DNA of 64,000 nucleotides, taken from Polaromonas sp. (GTDB lineage: Bacteria; Pseudomonadota; Gammaproteobacteria; Burkholderiales; Burkholderiaceae_C). Each line of letters opens with the position of its first letter. Position 1 is the first letter of the stretch. A program made the translations under genes and the position numbers. The notes under the pieces are model-generated. The model was not told where the DNA came from and made no database searches. It saw only the letters and a program-made list of their open reading frames with translations. Positions 40,801 through 49,949 of the stretch are shown here, in pieces. Location: contig JAUXPP010000149.1 of assembly GCA_030683705.1 (NCBI GenBank), positions 1-64,000 on the forward strand, read 5' to 3'.

Positions 40801-43059
40801 TTAGGGTCGCAAACCTAGACCTAGATATACGTTGCATTTATTTGTTGAGCGACGGTGGTAGCCGCTCTTTTCCATTCGTTCGCGAAATGCCTTTCGAGTG
40901 AGAGGATTCCGGCCACCGGGCTTGGCATATTGAAAATAGCTGTCATAGCCTTTGCTAGCTTGCAGCCTGCCGCCACTGTTTACGACGCAGCAATCAATAA
41001 TCCATCCACTGAACGTATCGGCCTCTTTGCGCATCATGCGCTTGTGTTCCTCAACCGCATCACACGAAACCAAACAGCCGTCTTTATGATATCGTCGAGC
41101 CCCTGCTAGGGCCCAGTTCAGAATGCCAGGCAACTCAGCCAACAGTTTTTCCTCAAGGTCATCATCACGGTTTTCGCCCGAAAATGTGGCTTTAAACGGT
41201 ATGGGAAATATACGTCGCCACATTGCTTTGTCCGTAACGGCTATTTCCGGCATGTCATTGGTTGAGATGACAAGTTTTCCCTCCGGTTTAAACGTAATCT
41301 GATCGCCGTAGTTGGCGCGGGCGGTGATCGAATCCCCCCCGGAAAATTGCTTCACAAACGCGGTATCAAAGCCCCTCGAATTTGGTAGCTCCGTCACAAT
41401 CCCCAGTCGAATGCCCTTGAGTACCATTAGCGCTGGGGTCGAATCGTTCGCGCTACCAGCATAGGCGGATGTAATCAAATTTGGGGCAAGCTCTCTGGCG
41501 TACGCGCCAAGTAATTTGACCAAAGTCCTCATGAAAACTCCTTTGCCGTTCTCACCAGTACCTTCGAGAACGAAGAACGCTTGAGCCTTGGTATGACCGT
41601 ACAGTATGTAGCCGACGGCGCGGCGGAGGAATGCTGCCAATTCCCTGTCCTCACAAGTGATCTGTCGAAGGAACTTCCGCCACTGCGGACATTTAGCATT
41701 TATGTCATATTCAACACTTGCACAGCGGCGTAAATAGTCTTTAGGGGTCGCCATTCGTATTGCGCTCGTACGGAGATCAATAACACCATTCTTGACCGCC
41801 AGATCGTGAGTGTTTTTGTCGAAATCGAGTTCGCTGATGTGGAGCCTTGTTTCGTACTCGGCCTGACTAACAATGGCTTTCATCCCTGCCGTGCTGCGGT
41901 AACGTTTTATTGCTGGGTCTTTCTTGCCCTCTCCCTCACTTAGATCTGCAACCATTCGACGCACCGCACGTATGTGTGCCTGTTTGTCTGAATGCCAAAC
42001 TACGCCATCGAATGCGTACCAAATACCCATCTGTGGGTCATATCGCAACTCCCATTTGAAAGTCTTGGCGTACAGCGCGGCAACCTCCATATCATCTAAT
42101 CCCCCTCCCCCTCTTTCCGCGTGCGCTGCTAACCAATAGAGAGACTGGAGTGTGATGCCACCGGTTGATTTGAAGCTGCTCCACGCTACCTGTTGGTCTG
42201 CGTCATCAAACTTGCTGCTGCGCTTTGACCAGGAAGTCCATTCTTCGTATCCGTCCGACCCTGGCATAGCGCTATGGATTGCCATCCCTACTCGACGCCA
42301 TTGCAATCGGTCATCAGCACTTAGTGCGGAAAGCGCACGGTGGACTTTTTTCAGTTCTCTTGCACTCACTTTCTTTTCGGTGCTGGCTCCCGTGATTGAA
42401 GGCTCGTGTATCGGGGTCGTACGCTTTAGCTTGGGTAACTGCAATTTGAGCGTCTTAACCAACCGGGCAACAGTTACGGGTCGATGGTTAGACGTATGAA
42501 TCACATGGGTCAAAAACGGAGTGCGGTGGTTTAAATTGATGCTGCCGGGTAATCGCATCACACGCGCGGGATCGCAGATGCTAGGGTCGGTTTTGAAGTG
42601 GTTTGCTAGCGCTATCTGCAGTGGTTTGAACAGCTTTACGTCGCAGTCACTTAGCAGCCAGTACGCGTGAAGGCGCGTGGGTGATGACTCAATTACATAT
42701 TGAGGCGCTAAACGTAGGGACAGCAAGGTTTGCAGGTCCAGATTTCCGTCGTCGCTGTCAATAAAAGCTGCATTGATGGATCGCACATTACTGTTACTAC
42801 GCTTGTCTCCTTCGATATTGTTGACTGCTATAGACACGTTCGAACCGCCCCTATTTGCGGCTTCCAGTTGGGCTAGAAGATTCGGGGTGAGTTTGGCTTT
42901 AAAACTTTGAATTGGCGTACTTCTTGGCACGTTGTACTTACCTGGATACGTCTGAAACCAAATAGACTTACCTTTGCCATGCAGTTGTTCTATAAATTGA
43001 CCCATAGCTTTGGTATCTGGCTTGAGAGGCGAATGTTCATTCTTGCTGTTGTTTGTCAT
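40801..43059 (-). CDS. P4-type primase/helicase (satellite replication protein)
   Basis: 752 aa. A RepB-like primase region (about 60-190: NVRSINAAFIDSDDG, VIESSPTRLHAYWLL, ARVMRLPGSINLNHR); a PriCT-2-like region (about 230-300: SADDRLQWRRVGMAIHSA); a D5_N/DUF3854-like linker (YDPQMGIWYAFDGVVW); then an SF3 helicase with Walker A EGTGENGKGVF, the sensor KLVISTNDMPEI and the arginine finger WRRIFPIPF. This is the replication protein architecture of P4-like satellites. Short inverted GTGGAG sites lie upstream (43131-43226). It implies that the island replicates after excision or did so in the past. Confidence 0.92.
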   Translation of the reverse strand: MTNNSKNEHSPLKPDTKAMGQFIEQLHGKGKSIWFQTYPGKYNVPRSTPIQSFKAKLTPNLLAQLEAANRGGSNVSIAVNNIEGDKRSNSNVRSINAAFIDSDDGNLDLQTLLSLRLAPQYVIESSPTRLHAYWLLSDCDVKLFKPLQIALANHFKTDPSICDPARVMRLPGSINLNHRTPFLTHVIHTSNHRPVTVARLVKTLKLQLPKLKRTTPIHEPSITGASTEKKVSARELKKVHRALSALSADDRLQWRRVGMAIHSAMPGSDGYEEWTSWSKRSSKFDDADQQVAWSSFKSTGGITLQSLYWLAAHAERGGGGLDDMEVAALYAKTFKWELRYDPQMGIWYAFDGVVWHSDKQAHIRAVRRMVADLSEGEGKKDPAIKRYRSTAGMKAIVSQAEYETRLHISELDFDKNTHDLAVKNGVIDLRTSAIRMATPKDYLRRCASVEYDINAKCPQWRKFLRQITCEDRELAAFLRRAVGYILYGHTKAQAFFVLEGTGENGKGVFMRTLVKLLGAYARELAPNLITSAYAGSANDSTPALMVLKGIRLGIVTELPNSRGFDTAFVKQFSGGDSITARANYGDQITFKPEGKLVISTNDMPEIAVTDKAMWRRIFPIPFKATFSGENRDDDLEEKLLAELPGILNWALAGARRYHKDGCLVSCDAVEEHKRMMRKEADTFSGWIIDCCVVNSGGRLQASKGYDSYFQYAKPGGRNPLTRKAFRERMEKSGYHRRSTNKCNVYLGLGLRP

Positions 43060-43130
43060 AGATTGCTTTTCAGTATTTTTTTCGTAGGTGTGGTGTCAGG
43101 TGCGACGGCCTTAACAAAAGTTGAAATGTG

Positions 43131-43226
43131 GGTGGAGGGAGTGGAGGAAGAACGGAGCTCGGCTGGTTCCCAGCATCTCTTTTTCCTTTAGAAAACTTTA
43201 GAGAAATACGCTCCACTTGCTCCACC
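43131..43226. repeat. GTGGAG iteron-like inverted repeats upstream of the primase
   Basis: ggtggagggagtggagg (43131-43147) and gctccacttgctccacc (43210-43226) are inverted copies matching at 14 of 17 positions, each containing two GTGGAG units. The spacer is 62 bp and AT-rich. Candidate replication origin or primase-binding sites. The whole interval 43060-43322 has no gene. Confidence 0.5.
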
Positions 43227-43322
43227 TGTGCTTTTTTCTCTTTTCGGGTAAGGGCGCAGCACAGCCCGTACGAAGAACCCGCAAAACGATGAATGGTCGT
43301 GTCCGTAGGAAGAACGCTGCTT

Positions 43323-43562
43323 TCATACCGCGCCATCGAACTTCCGGTCGCGAGAAGCTATGCATGACTGGATGTATGCCTCAATTTCGCTGGCCGGCCA
43401 GCCTTTCATGCGTGGGCCAATGGGCACGCCGGGTTTCAGTACGCCAGCCTTGATGTAGTTGTAAAGCGAACTGTTCGACAGTCCTGTGAGTTTGAGAACT
43501 TCCCGCTTGCGTAGCAGCGCCTCTTGTTTGCGGTAAAGCGCTTCTTTGATAATTTCTGCCAT
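43323..43562 (-). CDS. AlpA-family phage/satellite regulator
   Basis: 79 aa from the internal ATG at 43562, which has GGAGG 7 bp upstream; the ORF track start at 43574 is less well placed. A MerR-like winged HTH: LLRKREVLKLTGLSNSSLYNYIKAGVLKPGVPIGPRMKGWPASEIEAYIQ, the AlpA signature. In P4-like islands AlpA-type proteins activate integrase or act as excisionase-like directionality factors. It is next to the primase, as is usual for satellites. Confidence 0.9.
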   Translation of the reverse strand: MAEIIKEALYRKQEALLRKREVLKLTGLSNSSLYNYIKAGVLKPGVPIGPRMKGWPASEIEAYIQSCIASRDRKFDGAV

Positions 43563-43593
43563 TTCGGCCTCCATCTGAACCTGCTTAGGATTT

Positions 43594-43644
43594 GCGATGG
43601 ATGCCAGGCGTCCCTGCTTGCATCCATCTACATCGCGATGGATG
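43594..43644. promoter_or_regulatory. gcgatggatg repeats upstream of alpA
   Basis: Direct copies gcgatggatg at 43594-43603 and 43635-43644, with an inverted gcatccatc at 43620-43628 between them. The cluster begins 32 bp upstream of the AlpA start on the minus strand, so it is a likely operator for AlpA or another island regulator. Confidence 0.5.
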
Positions 43645-43665
43645 AATTTGAAATCTTGCGGACAT

Positions 43666-43690
43666 AAAAAAACACCGCAATTGCGGTGTT
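43666..43690 (-). terminator. Rho-independent terminator (aacaccgcaattgcggtgtt)
   Basis: A perfect 20-bp palindrome. On the minus strand it is followed by a T7 run, so it ends transcription of the 222-aa gene 51 bp upstream. Confidence 0.85.
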
Positions 43691-43740
43691 CTTGGGCTCA
43701 ATTACGGTTGACTAGCTACCGGCAGTCTTCACCAAAGTTT

Positions 43741-44409
43741 TTACTTCTTTCGCTTCTTTTCAAGCCCAGACATTTCATTCAGCCACGCCCGAAGTGTCGG
43801 CTCTTCAATTGGGCAGTCCGCCTCTTTTTCCGAGAGCCATTTCATAACCGCAGTCGGACTTCGTTTTCCCTTGGCATTGAAATAATCCCCTACCCAGTTC
43901 TGAAAAATGGTATCCAGCATCAGAAGGTAGTTGTTTACTTTTCGCTGGCTGATATTGAGGGTAGGCGGCGCGTCGTCGATCTTCAAGCCTGAACGCATAT
44001 TCTCCAGACCGGGCCATCCCAACTTGGTGGCGTATTCGCAGTAAGCGACAAGTTCAAGGTACTTCCTGCTAGCTCCCTCACCTTCCCTCAAGTGATCTTT
44101 GAGATAGGGAATTTCGTAACCGATTAGGGTGTTGACAATGTCCATCCTGTCTTCGTAAACACGATAGCGATCTGGGTCAAGCGATTGAAGGGCACTACGG
44201 GCTGACTTGGTCGGCTCGATGTTCATGCCAAGGAGGGTTGCCTGCCAGGGCCTAGCCAGCTTTCGCTGATACCAATGGCTCCAACGCGGCTTTGTAATGT
44301 CGGACTCTAAAGAGGCTTTGATTTTCGGCTTCTTCGGCGCAGCGTTTGACGTGACAACTTGAGGTCCAGGTGCAGCCACTTGCTGGGGGAGGATTTTGTC
44401 GTCAGGCAT
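43741..44409 (-). CDS. Hypothetical island-end protein
   Basis: 222 aa. A Pro/Lys-rich N-terminus (about 1-40) is followed by a mostly helical region with no motif that I recognise (WSHWYQRKLARPWQATLLGMNIEPTKSARSAL...). The last residues are Lys-rich (EKKRKK). It lies between attR and alpA, the place where integrative islands often encode a DNA-binding accessory protein. It has its own terminator. Function unknown. Confidence 0.75.
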   Translation of the reverse strand: MPDDKILPQQVAAPGPQVVTSNAAPKKPKIKASLESDITKPRWSHWYQRKLARPWQATLLGMNIEPTKSARSALQSLDPDRYRVYEDRMDIVNTLIGYEIPYLKDHLREGEGASRKYLELVAYCEYATKLGWPGLENMRSGLKIDDAPPTLNISQRKVNNYLLMLDTIFQNWVGDYFNAKGKRSPTAVMKWLSEKEADCPIEEPTLRAWLNEMSGLEKKRKK

Positions 44410-44498
44410 GTGTCCGAATCTTTCAAAAGATTAATTGTCCAGCATCACTCACTGCCAGCCAACGGAAAACGCAGCACTTTCGGACACCACTCGGACAC
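44410..44498 (+). repeat. Candidate arm-type sites, right end
   Basis: ttcggacaccactcggacac at 44479-44498 mirrors the tandem at 19601-19620, differing at only two central bases. An inverted single copy, gtgtccgaa, lies at 44410-44418. See the left-end entry. Confidence 0.45.
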
Positions 44499-44527
44499 AG
44501 GGGCAAGAAACAGAACGCGCAAAGAAA

Positions 44528-44560
44528 AACAGCCTAGAGACTTTTGATCTCTAAGCTGTT
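44528..44560 (-). terminator. Island-borne terminator downstream of intact tRNA-Arg
   Basis: On the minus strand aacagc..agaga / tctct..gctgtt followed by TTTTTCTTT, 22 bp after the tRNA 3' end. The island thus replaces the chromosomal tRNA terminator left at 19398-19431. Confidence 0.75.
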
Positions 44561-44581
44561 GTTCTATAACGATTTTTGTTA

Positions 44582-44658
44582 TGGTGCGGCTGGCAGGAAT
44601 TGAACCCACGACCCCTTGGTTCGTAGCCAAGTACTCTATCCAACTGAGCTACAGCCGC
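44582..44658 (-). tRNA. tRNA-Arg (ACG anticodon), intact; contains attR
   Basis: 77 nt with encoded CCA: acceptor GCGGCTG/CAGCCGC, D-loop AGTTGGAT, anticodon stem CTTGG-CTACGAA-CCAAG (anticodon ACG) and T arm GTGGGTTCAATTC. Its 3' 46 nt (44582-44627) are the attR core shared with 19438-19483. The gene is restored by element integration. Confidence 0.95.
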
Positions 44659-44691
44659 TAAGCCTCGAATTATAGCGTATTTGGTGCGGGC

Positions 44692-44913
44692 TCAATGACC
44701 CAGGCCCGCAACCAGCTTGTCCACCGCCTGAACCGCCTCATCACGCGTGGGCCAGGTCGCCTCGCCGCCATGCAAAGGCGGCAGCGACTCAATGTGAATG
44801 AGGTCTATGGACCAGGGACCGTCGGGCAAGTGGCACAACCTGGCCATGTAGTTCCGGCCGCCTGCGACGCCGGGCACATACTCCTCCATCGGCTCTGGTT
44901 CTTCTGCGTCCAT
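44692..44913 (-). CDS. Small hypothetical protein
   Basis: About 73 aa from the internal Met (MDAEEPEPMEEYVPG...); the ORF track start at 44949 is also possible. Acidic N-terminus, then WSIDLIHIESLPPLHGGEATWPTRDEAVQAVDKLVAGL. No recognised domain. It lies in the backbone just outside the island, between two tRNA genes. Confidence 0.55.
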   Translation of the reverse strand: MDAEEPEPMEEYVPGVAGGRNYMARLCHLPDGPWSIDLIHIESLPPLHGGEATWPTRDEAVQAVDKLVAGLGH

Positions 44914-44971
44914 GAAATATGCTTTCCAAATCCCGATTATGGATGGCAAGGGCCTGCTGTCCGGGCTCGGA

Positions 44972-45214
44972 TCACTCCTGGAGGCTCAAGCCCAGTTCGG
45001 CAGCCTTTCGCGCATAGGCATCCCTGCGTTTGGCTGCCTTGGCGGCTGTTTCGACGGCTGCCTTGATCGCCCTGGGCCCCTTGCCTGCAACAGCTTTGAT
45101 CAAACCGGCCTTGTGAGCCGCGTCGGCCTCCGCCCTTCGGTAAGTGGCCATGAGTTGGGCATGGGCGACAGGTTGATTCACGGGGACCTCTTCATCTGCA
45201 GCCAGAAACAACAA
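44972..45214 (-). CDS. Small Ala/Lys-rich hypothetical protein
   Basis: 80 aa. The C-terminal half is an Ala/Lys-rich helix (AGKGPRAIKAAVETAAKAAKRRDAYARKAAELG). No recognised family. It lies between the previous small gene and the tRNA with anticodon CAT. Confidence 0.5.
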   Translation of the reverse strand: MLFLAADEEVPVNQPVAHAQLMATYRRAEADAAHKAGLIKAVAGKGPRAIKAAVETAAKAAKRRDAYARKAAELGLSLQE

Positions 45215-45265
45215 CGCCCCAATGTCCGGGGCCAGACAACGAGGCGAAATCAGGATGGAAGTGGG

Positions 45266-45342
45266 TGGTAGGGCGTCACAGACTTGAACTGTGGACCAAA
45301 GGATTATGAGTCCTCTGCTCTAACCAACTGAGCTAACGCCCC
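45266..45342 (-). tRNA. tRNA-Met or tRNA-Ile2 (CAT anticodon)
   Basis: 77 nt: acceptor GGGGCGT/ACGCCCT, D stem GCTC, anticodon loop CTCATAA (anticodon CAT), T arm ending TTCAAGTC, CCA encoded. The TTGGTC and TTCAAGTC strings resemble tRNA-Ile2 (lysidine-modified), but elongator Met cannot be excluded by eye. Confidence 0.92.
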
Positions 45343-45371
45343 ACGTCGCCAGCCCAGATTGTAAGGTCTCG

Positions 45372-46391
45372 CTACTTGCTGTGGCTGAGCGCGCTGCTGA
45401 CCATCTTGGCGGTGATGTCCACGATCTGGATCATTTTTTCGTAAGGCATGCGCATGGGCCCGATCACCCCCAGCGTGCCGACCACCTGGCCGTCCACCTC
45501 GTAGGGGGCGGTCACCACCGAGAGTTCCTGGTAGGGCACGACCTGGCTTTCGCCACCGATGTAGATGCGCACGCCCTCGGCGCGGCTGGACACGTCGAGC
45601 AGGCGCATCAGCTGGGCTTTCTGCTCGAACAGGTCGAACAGCTTGCGCAGGTTGCCCATGTCGCCGGAGAAGTCGCTGACGGTGAGCAGGTTGCGCTCAC
45701 CCGAGATCACCACCTCATCGCGCGACTCGATGGCTTCGGAGCTGACCTGCACCGCCGCCTGCATCAGGCTGGCGATCTCGCCGCGCAGGGCTTCGACCTC
45801 GCGCTGCAGGCGTTCTCGCACCTCCTCGATGGCCATGCCGGCGTAATGCGAGTTGAGGAAGTTGGAGGCCTCGATCAGCTGGGTCTGGGTGTAGTCGGTC
45901 TCGGTGAAGATCACCCGGTTCTGCACATCCCCGTCGGGCGACACGATGATCACCAGGAAGCGTTTTTCGGACAGGCGCAGGAATTCGATGTGGCGGAACA
46001 CCGAGGTCCTGCGCGGCGCCATCACCACGCCGACGAACTGCGACAGGCTGGACAGGATGTTGGCGGCGTTGCTGAACACCTTTTGCGGCTGATCCGGCGC
46101 CAGCCGCGGCGGGGTCAGGGCACCGGCGGCAGAAAACTGGTCGCGCTGCATGGTCAGCATGGTGTCGACAAACAGGCGGTAGCCGCGCGCGGTGGGTATC
46201 CGGCCGGCCGAGGTGTGCGGGCTGACGATCAGGCCCAGGTCCTCCAGATCGCTCATGACGTTGCGTATCGTCGCTGGCGACAGGTCCATGCCGGAGGCCT
46301 TGGACAGCGTTCGCGAACCGACCGGCTGGCCGTCGGCGATATAGCGCTCTACCAGCGCCTTGAGCAGGAGTCGGGCACGTTCGTCAAGCAT
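45372..46391 (-). CDS. hrcA: Heat-inducible transcription repressor HrcA
   Basis: 339 aa. N-terminal winged helix [71 protein letters not shown], then the dimerisation domain ending in the HrcA C-terminal block ([25 protein letters not shown]). It represses groESL/dnaK by binding CIRCE elements. It is divergent from nadK with a 48-bp gap. Confidence 0.96.
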   Translation of the reverse strand: MLDERARLLLKALVERYIADGQPVGSRTLSKASGMDLSPATIRNVMSDLEDLGLIVSPHTSAGRIPTARGYRLFVDTMLTMQRDQFSAAGALTPPRLAPDQPQKVFSNAANILSSLSQFVGVVMAPRRTSVFRHIEFLRLSEKRFLVIIVSPDGDVQNRVIFTETDYTQTQLIEASNFLNSHYAGMAIEEVRERLQREVEALRGEIASLMQAAVQVSSEAIESRDEVVISGERNLLTVSDFSGDMGNLRKLFDLFEQKAQLMRLLDVSSRAEGVRIYIGGESQVVPYQELSVVTAPYEVDGQVVGTLGVIGPMRMPYEKMIQIVDITAKMVSSALSHSK

Positions 46392-46439
46392 GGGGTCATT
46401 CTACGAAGCTTGTCATGGATGTTGTGATGTAATTTGACG

Positions 46440-47315
46440 ATGAAGTCGCAATTTCGTCACGTCGCCCTGATCGGGAAGTACCACGCCCAGGGCTCGCGCT
46501 CGGCGCTGGAGGAAATTGCGCACTTCCTGCATGCGCAGGGCTGCGAGGTCACGCTGGAGCGCGACACCGCCAGCAACACCGGCCTGTCCCAGTACCCGGT
46601 GCTGGATGTGGCCGGCATAGGCGCGCATTGCGACCTGGCACTGGTGGTCGGCGGCGACGGCACCATGCTGGGCATTGGCCGCCAACTGGCGCAGTTCGGT
46701 GTGCCCATGGTCGGCATCAACCAGGGGCGGCTGGGTTTCATCACCGACATCGCCTTCGAGGACTTCCAGACCGCGCTCGAGCCCATGCTGCGCGGCGAGT
46801 TCGAGGAAGACCGGCGCTGGATGATGCAGGCCAAGGTGGTGCGCGATGGCCGCTGCGTGTTCAACGCCACCGCGATGAACGATGTGGTGGTCAACCGCGG
46901 CGCCACCGCCGGCATGGTCGAACTGCGTGTCGAGGTCGATGGCCGCTTCGTGGCCAACCAGCGCGCCGATGGACTGATCATCGCCTCCCCCACCGGTTCC
47001 ACCGCCTACGCGCTGTCGGCCGGTGGCCCGCTGATCCATCCCTCGATTGCCGGCTGGGTGATGGTGCCGATTGCGCCACACACCTTGTCGAACCGGCCCA
47101 TCGTCCTGTCCGACGCGGGCGAGATCACGGTTGAAATCGTCGCGGGCCGGGACGCCAGCGCCAACTTCGACATGCAGTCGCTGGCCAGCCTGCTGCACGG
47201 CGACCGCATCAGCGTGCGGCGTTCGGAGTTCCAGATGTGTTTTCTGCATCCCAAGGGCTGGAGCTACTTCGACACCCTGCGCAAAAAACTCCACTGGAAT
47301 GAAGGTGTGGCATGA
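46440..47315 (+). CDS. nadK: NAD kinase
   Basis: 291 aa from ATG 46440. The GGDGTML active-site motif ([15 protein letters not shown]) and the NE/D block [13 protein letters not shown] are present, with the ATP/NAD site [16 protein letters not shown]. It makes NADP from NAD. The stop overlaps the recN start (ATGA). Confidence 0.97.
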   Translation: MKSQFRHVALIGKYHAQGSRSALEEIAHFLHAQGCEVTLERDTASNTGLSQYPVLDVAGIGAHCDLALVVGGDGTMLGIGRQLAQFGVPMVGINQGRLGFITDIAFEDFQTALEPMLRGEFEEDRRWMMQAKVVRDGRCVFNATAMNDVVVNRGATAGMVELRVEVDGRFVANQRADGLIIASPTGSTAYALSAGGPLIHPSIAGWVMVPIAPHTLSNRPIVLSDAGEITVEIVAGRDASANFDMQSLASLLHGDRISVRRSEFQMCFLHPKGWSYFDTLRKKLHWNEGVA

Positions 47316-48955
47316 GCTTGAAGAACATCTCCCTGCGCGACTTTGTCATCGTGCACGAACTCACGCTGGACCTGGACCGCGGCTTCACCGTGCTGACCGG
47401 CGAAACCGGCGCCGGCAAGTCCATCCTGATTGATGCGCTGCAACTGGCCCTGGGCGCGCGTGCCGACGCCGGCGTGGTGCGTGAAGGCGCCCAGCGCTGC
47501 GAGATCAGCGCCACCTTCGATGCGCCCGCGTCGCTGGCCGGCTGGCTCGACGAGGCCGGCTTTGCGGCTGACGACGAACTGCTGCTGCGCCGCACCGTGG
47601 ATGCGCAGGGCAAAAGCCGCGCCTGGATCAATGGCAGCCCGGCCACCGCCACGCAATTGCGCGAAATCGCCGACCTGCTGGTCGATATCCACGGCCAGCA
47701 TGCCTGGCAGAGCCTGACCCGTCCGGATGCGGTGCGCGGCCTGCTCGACGCCTATGCCGGCCTGTCCACGCAGGCACTGGTGCTGGCCTGGCAGGGCTGG
47801 CGCGGCGCACACAAGGCGCTGATCGATGCGCGCGACGCGCAGGACAGCCTGCAGCGCGAGCGCGAACGGCTGGCCTGGCAAATCGGCGAAGTCGACAAGC
47901 TGGCGCCCGGCGCCGACGAGTGGGACGAACTCAACACCCAGCACAGTCGCCTGTCGAATGTGCAGGCGCTGCGCGACGCGGTGCAGACCGCGGTGGATGC
48001 GCTGCAGGAAGCCGACGACAACGCCGCCGCCCTGTTGGGACGTGCCCTCACAGCGCTGCAGGGTCAGGAACACATCGAGCCCGAATTCAAGGGACTGACC
48101 GAGGTGTTGGGCAGCGCACTGGCGCAGGTCGAGGACGCGGTGCACTCGCTCCATGGTTATGCCCGCCACGCCGAGCTCGAGCCGCAGCGCCTGGCCGAAC
48201 TCGACGAGCGCCTGGCGCTGTGGGTCAGCCTGGCGCGGCGCTACAAACGCACGCCGGCCGAACTGCCGGAGCTGCTGGCCGCCTGGCGTGCCGAACTGCA
48301 CAAGCTCGACGCCGCAGCCGACCTGGCTGGGCTGGAAAAAACCGAGCAGGCTGCCAAAGCGGTTTACATGGACGAGGCCCGCGCGGTTTCAAAGGCGCGG
48401 ACCAAGGCCGCGCCGTTGCTGGCCAAGGCCATCACCCAGGCGATGCAGGGCCTGGGCATGCAGGGCGGCAAGTTCGAGGTCGCCCTGGCCAAACTGGAGC
48501 AACCCGCCCAGTACGGGCTGGAGCAGGCCGAGTTCCTCGTGGCCGGCCACAGCGGCAGCACGCCGCGGGCGGTCGGCAAGGTCGCCTCCGGCGGCGAGCT
48601 CTCGCGCATCGCGCTGGCAATCGCCGTGACCACCAGCCAGCTCGGCCAGGCGCAGACCCTGATCTTCGACGAGGTCGATTCCGGGGTCGGCGGCGCGGTG
48701 GCCGAAACCGTAGGCCGGCTGATGAAGCAGCTTGGCAAAGACCGCCAGGTCATGGCCGTCACCCACCTGCCCCAGGTCGCGGCCTGCGCCGACCAGCATT
48801 TGATGGTGGCCAAACGCAGCGACAAGGGCCAGACCGCCAGCACCGTCGAAGCGGTCCATGGCGAGCAGCGCGTCGCCGAGGTGGCGCGCATGCTGGGCGG
48901 TGAAAAACTCTCGGGCACCACACTGGCCCACGCCAAGGAAATGTTGGGCCAATGA
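47312..48955 (+). CDS. recN: DNA repair ATPase RecN
   Basis: 547 aa SMC-like protein: Walker [24 protein letters not shown], coiled-coil arms with an internal Q-loop region, Walker C-like [16 protein letters not shown] and Walker [22 protein letters not shown]. It acts in double-strand break repair. It overlaps nadK and rapZ by 4 bp at each end, forming a three-gene operon. Confidence 0.97.
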   Translation: MSLKNISLRDFVIVHELTLDLDRGFTVLTGETGAGKSILIDALQLALGARADAGVVREGAQRCEISATFDAPASLAGWLDEAGFAADDELLLRRTVDAQGKSRAWINGSPATATQLREIADLLVDIHGQHAWQSLTRPDAVRGLLDAYAGLSTQALVLAWQGWRGAHKALIDARDAQDSLQRERERLAWQIGEVDKLAPGADEWDELNTQHSRLSNVQALRDAVQTAVDALQEADDNAAALLGRALTALQGQEHIEPEFKGLTEVLGSALAQVEDAVHSLHGYARHAELEPQRLAELDERLALWVSLARRYKRTPAELPELLAAWRAELHKLDAAADLAGLEKTEQAAKAVYMDEARAVSKARTKAAPLLAKAITQAMQGLGMQGGKFEVALAKLEQPAQYGLEQAEFLVAGHSGSTPRAVGKVASGGELSRIALAIAVTTSQLGQAQTLIFDEVDSGVGGAVAETVGRLMKQLGKDRQVMAVTHLPQVAACADQHLMVAKRSDKGQTASTVEAVHGEQRVAEVARMLGGEKLSGTTLAHAKEMLGQ

Positions 48956-49875
48956 ACGCTGCTGCCGATGCGTCCACGATGCTCGACATGGTGCTGATCA
49001 CCGGCATGTCGGGTTCCGGCAAGTCCGTGGCCCTGCACGCCCTCGAAGACGCCGGTTACTACTGCGTGGACAACCTGCCACCCGAGCTGCTGCTGTCTTT
49101 TGTCGCGCTCGAAAAGCAGCATGGCGCCAGCAAGGTGGCGATTGCGATGGATGTGCGCAGCGCCGTTTCACTGCCGCTGGTGCCGCAGCAACTCAGGCAA
49201 ATGCGCGCGCAGGGCGTGGCGGTGCAGTCGGTGTTTCTCGATGCCAGCACCGACACGCTGGTGCGGCGTTTTTCGGAAACCCGCCGCCTGCACCCGCTGT
49301 CGCGCCGCGATGCCTCGGACCAGCATCGCGCACTGGTCGATGCCATCGACGAAGAGCGCGAGTTGCTGGGTGAACTTCGCGAACATGCGCATGTGATCGA
49401 CACCAGCATGATCCGTTCGTCGCAACTGCAGGGTTATGTGAAGGCCTTGATCTCGTCGCCGGCGGCCCAGCTGACCCTGGTGTTCCAGTCCTTTGCCTTC
49501 AAGCGCGGCGTGCCGGTGGATGCCGACTATGTGTTCGACGTGCGCATGCTGCCGAATCCGCACTATGAATCGGGCCTGCGCGCGCTGACCGGCAAGGATG
49601 CCGAGGTGGTCAGCTACCTGCAGGCGCATGCCGAGGTGGACGACATGTTCCGGCACATCGAACAGTTCATCGCCCACTGGCTGCAGGCGCTGGTGCGCGA
49701 CCACCGCAGTTATGTGACGGTGGCGATCGGCTGCACCGGCGGACAACATCGCTCGGTGTACCTGGTCGAGCGCCTGGCAGCGGCCTTCAGCGCCAACTGG
49801 GTCACCCTCAAGCGACACCGCGAGCTCGACGCCGCGCCGCCCTCAGCCGCCGGGGTCACGCCGAACAAGCCCTGA
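48952..49875 (+). CDS. rapZ: RNase adapter protein RapZ
   Basis: 307 aa. P-loop [33 protein letters not shown] is diagnostic. The C-terminal block [17 protein letters not shown] is the RNA-binding half. In enterics RapZ targets GlmZ to RNase E; in betaproteobacteria the partner RNAs are less clear. It starts inside recN (ATGA). Confidence 0.96.
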   Translation: MNAAADASTMLDMVLITGMSGSGKSVALHALEDAGYYCVDNLPPELLLSFVALEKQHGASKVAIAMDVRSAVSLPLVPQQLRQMRAQGVAVQSVFLDASTDTLVRRFSETRRLHPLSRRDASDQHRALVDAIDEERELLGELREHAHVIDTSMIRSSQLQGYVKALISSPAAQLTLVFQSFAFKRGVPVDADYVFDVRMLPNPHYESGLRALTGKDAEVVSYLQAHAEVDDMFRHIEQFIAHWLQALVRDHRSYVTVAIGCTGGQHRSVYLVERLAAAFSANWVTLKRHRELDAAPPSAAGVTPNKP

Positions 49876-49876
49876 T

Positions 49877-49920
49877 GCTCCTGATTTGATAGCTTTCTAC
49901 GCTTGCCGTATAAGGGCTGG
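49877..49920 (+). repeat. Comamonadaceae-type interspersed repeat, copy B
   Basis: gctcctgatttgatagc..tctacgct..(g)tataagggctgg aligns with copy A at 11699-11746 on the opposite strand. It begins 2 bp after the rapZ stop. Confidence 0.65.
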
Positions 49921-49949
49921 CGCACGATTTGGCATGGAATAGGGAGCTG

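Noticed and set aside
46413-47294. 293-aa ORF antisense to nadK
   Set aside because: His/Gln/Gly-rich shadow frame with no start context.
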